Source of the DNA: an uncultured Woeseiaceae bacterium
Lineage (GTDB): Bacteria > Pseudomonadota > Gammaproteobacteria > Steroidobacterales > Woeseiaceae
Direction of reading: 5' to 3'
NCBI GenBank assembly: GCA_945787435.1
Contig: CALZHX010000197.1
Location: 1 to 5,911 of the forward strand
DNA length: 5,911 nucleotides
In this document: positions 1 to 4,906 of the stretch, piece by piece
How the letters are laid out: each line of letters begins with the position of its first letter
Position numbering within the stretch: the first letter of the stretch is position 1
Position numbers and translations under genes: made by a program
The notes under the pieces: generated by a model
Database searches by the model: none
What the model was told of the DNA's origin: nothing
What the model saw: the letters and a program-made list of their open reading frames with translations, nothing else

Positions 1-287
1 AACAGGATATGCGGCGCAAAGAACAGCACGGAGATGAACAGTGCAAAGTGCCAGGCATAGCCGGTGACATGTTGAAAGCGTATCTTTTTTTCAAACGCAT
101 GCGCCGGGGCGGACCGGGACCATACTGCGCCCAGTCCTGCAGACATGTTGTTCGTGTGCCGCGGCTTGGAAATGTCCTTTCTGGACAACAGAAATACCGC
201 GCCGACAACGCGCCAGGTAATGCCAAACACGAAAATCCACAGCGCCCACTGCAATCCGGGGCCGCTGGCAAATTCAAGAAGAGTCAT
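1..287 (-). CDS. isp1: Isp1-like NarI-family cytochrome b subunit of hydrogenase (5' part, runs off window)
   Basis: The minus strand is open from an ATG at 287-285 to the window edge, giving 95 residues with no stop, so this is an N-terminal fragment. Residues about 12-34 form a first membrane helix (LQWALWIFVFGITWRVVGA followed by VFLL). A basic loop follows, and a second helix begins near residue 76. That helix carries histidines H73, H80 and H93 in the pattern QHVTGYAWHFALF, which resembles heme-binding helices of the NarI/DsrM type. The gene starts 2 bp after the small-subunit stop and has a perfect AGGAGG site, so it is co-transcribed and translationally linked. In Isp-type hydrogenases, Isp1 is the b-heme membrane protein that takes electrons from the periplasmic small subunit towards Isp2, an HdrD-like protein. 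The Isp1 name rests on position plus this short sequence. A different NarI-like or HupC-type cytochrome b cannot be fully excluded, although HupC normally follows the large subunit. Confidence 0.8.
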   Translation of the reverse strand, partial: MTLLEFASGPGLQWALWIFVFGITWRVVGAVFLLSRKDISKPRHTNNMSAGLGAVWSRSAPAHAFEKKIRFQHVTGYAWHFALFISVLFFAPHIL

Positions 288-289
288 TG

Positions 290-1351
290 TTATACCTCCT
301 CAGCTGCCTGCGCCTTTTTCTTACGAGCGCGAGCCGCAAGTGCGGAGCCGACCCCAAGAGCTGCGCCTGCCGCCGCAGCGCCAAGCAGTGCGTCGCGTGA
401 ACCCCACTGACCTGCGGAGATCGGGTCGTAGAAGCCACCTTTGTCCCAGAAACGCGGTTCGGAGCAACCGATGCAGCCGTGTCCTGACTGGATCGGGAAA
501 CTCGTTCCCTGGTTCCATTTCAGGGTTGCACAGGCGTTGTAGGTTGTCGGGCCCTTGCAGCCGAGTTTGTACAGGCACCAGCCCTTGCGAGCGCCCTCGT
601 CGTCGAAGGTCTCGGCGAACTGGCCGCGTTCGTAGAAAGGCCGGCGATAGCAGCGGTCGTGAATATTCTGGCCGAAGAAAGCGGCCGGGCGACCCAGTGC
701 ATCAAGCTCCGGAATTGTGCCGAAGGTGAGGAAATGTGCGAGAACACCGGTGATTACGACTGGAATCGGTGGGCAACCGGAAACGTTGATGATCGGTTTG
801 TCCTTGATGATGTCCGAAACAGCAACGGCCCCGGTCGGGTTCGGGTTTGCATTCGGCAGTCCGCCGAAAGCCGCGCAGCTTCCGACCGCAACAATCGCGA
901 AGCAGTTCGCGGCGGCTTCTTTCAACATCTCATAGTTGCTGATACCGGCGATCGTCGAATAGCCATTGTTACCATTCGGTATCGAACCGTCGACGACGAG
1001 AATATATTCACCCTTATTCTCTTCCATCGCAGCTTCACGAGCTGCCTCGGCACCATGGCCCGCTGCGGCTTGCAGCGTGTGATGGTAGTCGAGTGAAATC
1101 GCGTCGAAGATCAGCGATTCAACGGTTGGAGCATGTGAACGCGTTAGCGATTCGGTGCAACCAGTGCATTCCTGGAAGGACAGCCAGATGACCGAGGGGC
1201 GCCGGGCTGTAGCCAGCGCTTCGGCAACCTGCGATACGGCCGATGGCGGCAGCGCCATCAACGATGCAGTTGCTGAACAGAACTTCAGGAAGCCTCGACG
1301 GGAAACGCCCTGCATCCGCAGGTATTCGCCCAGGTTTTGATCTTTGCGCAT
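290..1351 (-). CDS. hynS: [NiFe]-hydrogenase small subunit, Tat-exported, Isp-type (group 1e-like)
   Basis: This 353-residue protein is the electron-transfer subunit of a periplasm-facing, membrane-bound uptake hydrogenase. The N-terminus carries a twin-arginine signal, SRRGFLKF at residues 17-24, then a hydrophobic stretch and a possible cleavage site after ATA (47-49). Cluster ligands are all present. The proximal [4Fe-4S] uses C62 and C65 (ECTGCTES), C159 (GSC) and C193 (SGCPP). The distal [4Fe-4S] uses H231, C234, C259 and C265. The medial [3Fe-4S] uses C274, C293 and C296. The extra two cysteines that mark oxygen-tolerant group 1d enzymes are absent: the motif is CTGCTES, not CTCCSES. 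The C-terminus has an Ala/Gly-rich hydrophobic segment (about 321-340) followed by RARKKK, likely the membrane anchor with its basic end in the cytoplasm. The start is fixed by a perfect AGGAGG 7 nt upstream. The next gene is a cytochrome b and not the large subunit, which argues for the HynS-Isp1-Isp2-HynL type. The family is near certain; the group assignment is inferred. Confidence 0.96.
   Translation of the reverse strand: MRKDQNLGEYLRMQGVSRRGFLKFCSATASLMALPPSAVSQVAEALATARRPSVIWLSFQECTGCTESLTRSHAPTVESLIFDAISLDYHHTLQAAAGHGAEAAREAAMEENKGEYILVVDGSIPNGNNGYSTIAGISNYEMLKEAAANCFAIVAVGSCAAFGGLPNANPNPTGAVAVSDIIKDKPIINVSGCPPIPVVITGVLAHFLTFGTIPELDALGRPAAFFGQNIHDRCYRRPFYERGQFAETFDDEGARKGWCLYKLGCKGPTTYNACATLKWNQGTSFPIQSGHGCIGCSEPRFWDKGGFYDPISAGQWGSRDALLGAAAAGAALGVGSALAARARKKKAQAAEEV
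295..300 (-). promoter_or_regulatory. Ribosome binding site of the isp1-like gene
   Basis: The minus strand reads AGGAGG followed by 7 nt and ATG at 287. The site lies inside the last codons of the small-subunit gene, which supports this start for the cytochrome gene and suggests translational coupling. Confidence 0.8.
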
Positions 1352-1358
1352 CGTATTG

Positions 1359-1364
1359 CCTCCT
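1359..1364 (-). promoter_or_regulatory. Ribosome binding site of the small-subunit gene
   Basis: A perfect AGGAGG on the minus strand overlaps the TAG stop codon (1365-1363) of the preceding gene and sits 7 nt before the ATG at 1351. It sets the start codon and indicates translation re-initiation after the upstream gene. Confidence 0.8.
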
Positions 1365-1758
1365 AATTCTTGAGCTCGTCTTCCAGCCTGTCGATACCGG
1401 CATCGATATCGGCCTGTTGGGATCTCAGCAGTTCGGGTATGTAGGTAACCTCGACAAAGCGAGCAACGACGACGTCATCCGCGTTCTTGTGCGTGATGAG
1501 CCATACGCCGGGGTACGAGGTTTCCTGGATCAGGGTTGGACCGAGCGCGTCAATTTCGGCGCGAACTTCACCGGTACCAAGCGTTGCCTCAATTCGTTCT
1601 TCTTCGCCCGGGGCAAGCGGCAGGCGCTTCAGGTCAATGACCGTGCCTTCCTTGCCCTCTGCGAGGCGTTGCAGTGCGTGGCGAATTTCATGCAGAAGTG
1701 GCTCGACGTTCCCCGAGGCCACTTCGGTACAGACTGGAATGGTGTCTAGAGAGCTCAT
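1363..1758 (-). CDS. Single-domain HupH/HyaF C-terminal-domain hydrogenase accessory protein
   Basis: This 131-residue protein matches the conserved C-terminal domain of HupH/HyaF hydrogenase expression proteins. The recognisable core is residues 41-90: IDLKRLPL, then LGTGEVRAEI, then QETSYPGVWLI. Full HupH/HyaF proteins are about twice this length, so this is a one-domain version. The C-terminus (about 105-131) is acidic and probably helical. In the family, HupH/HyaF assists maturation of uptake hydrogenase, with an effect on cofactor insertion or assembly under oxygen; the exact biochemical role is not settled. I chose ATG 1758 because it overlaps the protease stop as ATGA. An in-frame GTG at 1794 would add 12 poorly conserved residues. 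It lies between the protease gene and the small subunit, in the same operon. A soluble cytoplasmic location is inferred because no signal or membrane segment is visible. Confidence 0.8.
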   Translation of the reverse strand: MSSLDTIPVCTEVASGNVEPLLHEIRHALQRLAEGKEGTVIDLKRLPLAPGEEERIEATLGTGEVRAEIDALGPTLIQETSYPGVWLITHKNADDVVVARFVEVTYIPELLRSQQADIDAGIDRLEDELKN

Positions 1759-2246
1759 TGATTCACCGCCTTCGGATGCATCGGTTGCTTCCACTTATGT
1801 ACGAGTGCGGCGGCGTTCGCTGCGGCTCGCGGTAATGATCTGCGTACGGTTTCGCTGGGTGCTTCGCCCCAACCCAGCGTTTCAGGCTGGATGCCTATCA
1901 GTGCATAGCGTGTGGGCAGGCAATCTTCGAGTCGTGCGATGTCCATCAGGTCGGCGAAACCGACTTCGTGCACGCTGCCCTTACCGGATATCAGGAACTC
2001 GTCGACTTCTTCATCCTGAAAAACCTGAATACCGCCGGGTGCCGCGCCAATCTGGGCGGCGTCAAAGACGATCATGTGATCCGCTTCGGCGATGTCCGCT
2101 GCAAGCGTGAAACTCAGTGTGCCGGCATCGAGATAGGTTGTGTCGGGAAGGTCGTAGTGTTCCTGGAGGTAGCGCATGGCGTGGACCCCTGCGCCTTCGT
2201 CCGCAAGCAAAATGTTGCCAACGCCCAGTATGAGGGTACTGGTCAT
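1755..2246 (-). CDS. hynD: HyaD/HybD-family hydrogenase maturation endopeptidase
   Basis: This 163-residue protein is the cytoplasmic protease that removes the C-terminal extension of the hydrogenase large subunit once nickel has been inserted. The N-terminal motif LILGVGNILLADEGAGVH (residues 5-22) is diagnostic. The three nickel-sensing or metal-binding residues known from E. coli HybD (Glu16, Asp62, His93) correspond to E17, D62 and H93 here. That agreement supports the ATG at 2246; an in-frame GTG at 2309 would add 21 residues with no family resemblance. No strong Shine-Dalgarno precedes ATG 2246, only a weak GGA-type site. It is the first gene of the left operon and overlaps the HupH-like gene by 4 bp. 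Its likely substrate is the large subunit encoded past the left edge. The symbol follows the Thiocapsa naming for the HynSL protease and is by context; hyaD or hupD would be equivalent family names. Confidence 0.93.
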   Translation of the reverse strand: MTSTLILGVGNILLADEGAGVHAMRYLQEHYDLPDTTYLDAGTLSFTLAADIAEADHMIVFDAAQIGAAPGGIQVFQDEEVDEFLISGKGSVHEVGFADLMDIARLEDCLPTRYALIGIQPETLGWGEAPSETVRRSLPRAAANAAALVHKWKQPMHPKAVNQ

Positions 2247-2424
2247 GGACGAATCCGTCTGCTCTTGATCGGCATACTTCCCTCTTGGGCCCCGGATGTA
2301 GCGATTCACTTCGCCGTAACCCGGGGCTCCCCCCAGCTATGCAGATTAGGCTTCCCTAATAAACATCTGAATAAGCGAAATTACCTACAGCGATTCGCGT
2401 AACCGCCAAACGCACGAATCTAGG

Positions 2425-2434
2425 CGTAATTACG
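2425..2434. repeat. Perfect 10-bp palindrome CGTAATTACG
   Basis: The sequence equals its own reverse complement and combines two CGTAA half-sites head to head. The same pentamer begins each CGTAACC copy nearby. It may be a dimeric regulator site, since it lies near the middle of the divergent region. No known regulator is recognised. Confidence 0.35.
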
Positions 2435-2462
2435 TAGTGCCGTTCGGTGGGGGCGGCGTCTA

Positions 2463-2476
2463 TTCTCTAGAGAGAA
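2463..2476. repeat. Inverted repeat TTCTCT-AG-AGAGAA upstream of hypC
   Basis: Two 6-bp arms (2463-2468 and 2471-2476) are separated by 2 bp, about 45 bp before the hypC start. The left arm overlaps the only plausible -10-like hexamer on this strand. It could be an operator near the hyp promoter, or chance purine/pyrimidine skew. Confidence 0.25.
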
Positions 2477-2508
2477 GAGATTTCCGACCGTAACCGGATC
2501 TCAACACC

Positions 2509-2513
2509 GGAGG
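2509..2513 (+). promoter_or_regulatory. Ribosome binding site of hypC
   Basis: GGAGG is followed by 7 nt and the ATG at 2521, the same spacing as for the small-subunit and isp1-like genes. It confirms the hypC start. Confidence 0.8.
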
Positions 2514-2520
2514 CTTAGCC

Positions 2521-2748
2521 ATGTGCCTCGCCGTACCCATGCAAATTGAATCGATCGACGGCTTTCAATGCCGTTGCGTCGCACGTGGGATCGAACGTGA
2601 AGTCAGCCTGTTCCTGTTGCAGGGCGAGGAAATCGCACTGGGCGACCATGTTCTCGTGCACGTCGGTTATGCCATACAGAAAGTATCGGCCGAAGAAGCG
2701 GCGGATTCGTGGGAGTTGTTCGACGAGGTGCTCGAGGCCAATGCATGA
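2521..2748 (+). CDS. hypC: Hydrogenase maturation chaperone HypC
   Basis: This 75-residue protein is a small HypC/HupF/HybG-family chaperone. The N-terminus MCLAVP places the essential cysteine at position 2, which with HypD coordinates the Fe(CN)2CO moiety and later contacts the immature large subunit. The second family block, GDHVLVHVGYAI at residues 41-52, includes the conserved histidine H47. Length is within the normal range for the family. A good GGAGG site sets the start. It is the first gene of the plus-strand hyp operon and overlaps hypA by 8 bp. HypC leading the operon, ahead of hypA and hypB, differs from the E. coli hypABCDE order. Function is cytoplasmic. Confidence 0.96.
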   Translation: MCLAVPMQIESIDGFQCRCVARGIEREVSLFLLQGEEIALGDHVLVHVGYAIQKVSAEEAADSWELFDEVLEANA

Positions 2749-3094
2749 GCTTGCTGTATGCCAGGCGCTGATTGGACAGGTCACAGACGTCGCCCAGGAT
2801 AACAAGGCGTCGACCGTCTCTGACATTTACGTCAGCGTCGGACCCCTGTCGGGTGTCGAGGCCCCGTTGCTGCAGAACGCGTTCCCGATAGCCGCGGCGG
2901 GTACTATCGCGAATGCTGCGACCCTGCACCTGGACGCCACTCCGATTCGTGTGCATTGCGAAGAATGTGGGGCCGAGTCGGAGGTGAAGATGAATCGACT
3001 GACCTGCAAGGAGTGCGGTGACTGGCGCACGACGCTGCTTAGCGGAGACGAATTGTTGTTGCAACGAGTAGTTCTTGGAGAGATCAATGTGTGA
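2741..3094 (+). CDS. hypA: Hydrogenase nickel-incorporation protein HypA
   Basis: This 117-residue protein delivers nickel to the hydrogenase large subunit together with HypB. The start ATG 2741 gives MHEL, so His2, the known nickel ligand of the family, is in place. The zinc-binding domain is seen as two CxxC pairs, C73/C76 (CEEC) and C89/C92 (CKEC). Length matches typical HypA. It overlaps hypC by 8 bp and hypB by 8 bp, so translation is likely coupled. An ATG at 2745 overlapping the hypC stop is in a different frame and is not the start. The Ni-binding and Zn-binding roles are family knowledge; the residues are seen directly. Confidence 0.96.
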   Translation: MHELAVCQALIGQVTDVAQDNKASTVSDIYVSVGPLSGVEAPLLQNAFPIAAAGTIANAATLHLDATPIRVHCEECGAESEVKMNRLTCKECGDWRTTLLSGDELLLQRVVLGEINV

Positions 3095-3788
3095 TACCTG
3101 CGGATGCAACGTAACTCCGGCAGCCGACGACCACGCCGTGGAAGTCCTGCAGGGATTACTCGCTGCGAACGACCACGAAGCGTTACACAACCGCGAGCAT
3201 TTCAGTCGCCACAATGTGCTCGCCATCAACCTGATGTCGTCACCGGGAGCGGGCAAGACGTCTCTGCTCGAGGCAACCATTGAGGCGCTTGGCACCGATC
3301 TGAGGATCGCGGTCGTGGAGGGTGACCTCGAGACCGAGAATGACGCCAATCGGATTCGCAAGAAAGGTGTGCCCGCCATCCAGATCAGCACTGGCAGTGC
3401 CTGCCACCTTGACGCACACATGGTGCACCACGCGCTGCACGAACTGGATCTCGACGATGTCGATGTCGTGTTCATCGAGAACGTGGGAAATCTCGTTTGC
3501 CCGGCCAGCTTTGACCTGGGCCAACACATTAATGTCGCACTGCTATCCACACCCGAGGGCGACGACAAGCCGGCCAAGTATCCGGTCATGTTCCGGGCTG
3601 CGGATCTCGTGCTGATCACGAAATCTGACCTGCTCGAAGTACTCGACGACTTCGATCCGGTTGCAGCCGAGGGATATGTGCGCCAGATCGCGAATCCGGC
3701 ACCTTTGTACAACGTGTCAGCGAAGACAGGCGCGGGCATGGATGCCTGGCTGGACTGGATCCGGAGCGAGGCCGGCAGCCGCGCATGA
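3087..3788 (+). CDS. hypB: Hydrogenase nickel-incorporation GTPase HypB
   Basis: This 233-residue protein is the GTPase that powers nickel transfer in hydrogenase maturation. The N-terminus MCDTCGCN carries the CxxCGC high-affinity nickel motif (C2, C5, C7). No polyhistidine nickel-storage stretch is present between it and the G domain, as in E. coli HypB. The P-loop is SSPGAGKT at residues 51-58. The G-domain metal site appears as C106-H107 (GSACHLDAH) and C138 (ENVGNLVCP). The G4 motif reads TKSD at 178-181 where many family members have NKxD. SAKTGAG near 211-217 fits G5. The start ATG 3087 has GGAGA upstream and preserves the Cys motif; an in-frame TTG at 3075 would add four residues. It overlaps hypA by 8 bp and hypD by 4 bp (ATGA). 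Confidence 0.97.
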   Translation: MCDTCGCNVTPAADDHAVEVLQGLLAANDHEALHNREHFSRHNVLAINLMSSPGAGKTSLLEATIEALGTDLRIAVVEGDLETENDANRIRKKGVPAIQISTGSACHLDAHMVHHALHELDLDDVDVVFIENVGNLVCPASFDLGQHINVALLSTPEGDDKPAKYPVMFRAADLVLITKSDLLEVLDDFDPVAAEGYVRQIANPAPLYNVSAKTGAGMDAWLDWIRSEAGSRA

Positions 3789-4906
3789 GCCGCTCGGCCG
3801 AACAATGGCTACAGGCGCTGCGGGATCTCGGCGTCGACCGGCGTGTTCGGATCATGAATGTGTGCGGCGGGCATGAGCGCTCGATCTCGCTTGCCGGACT
3901 GCGCACCGCAATTCCGAAGAATATCGAACTCGTTCCGGGGCCCGGCTGCCCGGTATGTATCTGCCCTGAAGAGGATGTATTCGAGGCAATACAACTCGCT
4001 CTTAACGAAGACATCATTCTTGTGGCGTTCGGCGACATGCTTCGCGTGCCCGTTAACGCGCCAAAGCGCGAGCCGCGCTCGCTCGAGCAGGCCAAAGCCG
4101 CGGGCGGCGACATCCGGCCCGTCGCGTCGCCGAGCGAAGTTGTGAGAATCGCAAAAGAGAACCCGGACAAGCAGGTCGTGTTTTTCGCTGCCGGCTTTGA
4201 AACGACCACGGCACCTGTTGCAGCGATGCTTGCCGAAGGCGTGCCCGACAACCTGCTGGTTCTGCTGTCGGGACGACTAACCTGGCCGGCCGTCTCCATG
4301 CTGTTGGAGTCTGAGACACCAGGTTTCGACGCGCTTATTGCGCCGGGCCATGTCTCGACAGTCATGGGCCCCGAGGAGTGGGAGTTCGTTGTCGATAAGC
4401 ACAACATTCCTGCTGCAGTTGCCGGCTTTCGGCCTGATACTTTGCTGGCCGCAATGTACTCGGTGCTGCGTCAGCTCAAGGATGATCGTCGTTTCCTCGA
4501 CAACTGCTACCCCGAAGTCGTGCGACCCGGAGGCAATGCCGAGGCGCGGCGCCAGCTCAATGAGGTCATGAAAGTAAGCGACGCCACCTGGCGCGGCGTC
4601 GGCGTCATACCGAAGTCGGGATTCGTGCTTCGCGACAAATTTGCACAACATGATTCACGTGAGCAGTTCCCATCCTACGCAGACGAGTCTCGCAAAAGAG
4701 TAGGCGAAATGCCGCCGGGTTGTGATTGCGCGAGAGTGGTACTTGGCAAGATCTATCCAAACCAGTGCCGTCTCTACGGCGCAGCCTGCACGCCTCGCAA
4801 ACCGATCGGTCCGTGCATGGTGTCCGATGAAGGTGCCTGCCGCATCTGGTGGGCGTCCGGCTATCGCGACAATGAGTGGGAAGGCAGGAAGCAGTCCGTT
4901 GGCTGA
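3785..4906 (+). CDS. hypD: Hydrogenase maturation iron-sulfur protein HypD
   Basis: This 373-residue protein has the usual length for HypD, the scaffold where the Fe(CN)2CO unit is built with HypC and HypE. Conserved blocks are visible in order: MNVCGGHE with C27, PGPGCPVC with C55 and C58, FGDMLRVP, GFETTT (138-143), and APGHVS (186-191). The C-terminal [4Fe-4S] region contains C313, C315, C328, C335, C344 and C352, more cysteines than the four ligands needed. The segment PIGPCMVSDEGAC is close to the family consensus. An additional C60 follows CPVC. The start ATG overlaps the hypB stop as ATGA; no strong Shine-Dalgarno is seen, so coupling to hypB translation is likely. The protein is cytoplasmic. 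Identification is secure. Confidence 0.97.
   Translation: MSRSAEQWLQALRDLGVDRRVRIMNVCGGHERSISLAGLRTAIPKNIELVPGPGCPVCICPEEDVFEAIQLALNEDIILVAFGDMLRVPVNAPKREPRSLEQAKAAGGDIRPVASPSEVVRIAKENPDKQVVFFAAGFETTTAPVAAMLAEGVPDNLLVLLSGRLTWPAVSMLLESETPGFDALIAPGHVSTVMGPEEWEFVVDKHNIPAAVAGFRPDTLLAAMYSVLRQLKDDRRFLDNCYPEVVRPGGNAEARRQLNEVMKVSDATWRGVGVIPKSGFVLRDKFAQHDSREQFPSYADESRKRVGEMPPGCDCARVVLGKIYPNQCRLYGAACTPRKPIGPCMVSDEGACRIWWASGYRDNEWEGRKQSVG

Larger units (their letters stand above)
2301..2495 (+). repeat. Three direct copies of CGTAACC, possible operator half-sites
   Basis: CGTAACC occurs at 2315-2321, 2398-2404 and 2489-2495, all on the plus strand. Copy-to-copy distances are 83 and 91 bp. The first two copies share more: each is preceded by GCGATTC (2301-2307 and 2390-2396), and the local sequence is TTCGCCGTAACC in the first and TTCGCGTAACC in the second, a one-base indel apart. 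I saw no other exact copy of the heptamer in the window by eye, although that scan was not exhaustive. A binding site for a regulator of the divergent operons is a reasonable inference, but no known factor is recognised. Confidence 0.4.
2247..2520. promoter_or_regulatory. Divergent intergenic regulatory region between the two hydrogenase operons
   Basis: About 270 bp without a supportable gene separates the protease start (minus) from hypC (plus), so both promoters must lie here or be very weak. No clear sigma-54 element (GG-N10-GC with TTGC) was seen on either strand. Weak sigma-70-like candidates exist. On the plus strand, TATTCT at 2461-2466 lacks a good -35. On the minus strand, TTGGCG (2409-2404) lies 18 nt from GGTAAT (2385-2380). 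Neither is convincing. The region also holds three CGTAACC copies, a perfect palindrome at 2425-2434, an inverted repeat at 2463-2476 and a possible hairpin at 2342-2369. No FNR-type TTGAT-N4-ATCAA box was found by eye. The regulatory role follows from the divergent layout; individual promoter positions are guesses. Confidence 0.6.

Noticed and set aside
9..410. Plus-strand open frame of 133 codons at the left end
   Set aside because: It lies antisense to the cytochrome b fragment and the end of the small subunit, whose translations show clear family motifs. The plus-strand product is Arg/Ala-rich with no recognisable domain.
1487..2110. Plus-strand open frame of 207 codons opposite the protease and HupH-like genes
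   Set aside because: Arg/Ser-rich, no motif, and antisense to two recognised genes joined by a 4-bp overlap.
2321..2334. GC-rich CCGGGGCTCCCCCC as a rho-independent terminator
   Set aside because: The stem is tiny with a 2-nt loop and no T-tract follows on either strand; it lies between divergent starts where no terminator is needed.
2431..2460. Possible sigma-54 promoter (GTGCCG...GGGGCGGC) before hypC
   Set aside because: The GG and GC dinucleotides do not fall with the required spacing and no TTGC-like -12 element is present.
2512..2520. GGCTTAGCC palindrome overlapping the hypC leader
   Set aside because: A 4-bp symmetry with one central base cannot form a hairpin and is short enough to be chance.
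2603..3805. Minus-strand open frame of 400 codons across hypC, hypA and hypB
   Set aside because: Its length comes from codon bias of the hyp genes on the other strand. The product is Ser/Arg-rich, has no family motif, and the plus-strand genes are certain.
3616..4407. Minus-strand open frame of 263 codons opposite hypB/hypD
   Set aside because: Shadow of hypD, low-complexity Ser/Arg/Thr product without a domain; no ribosome binding site or neighbour supports it.
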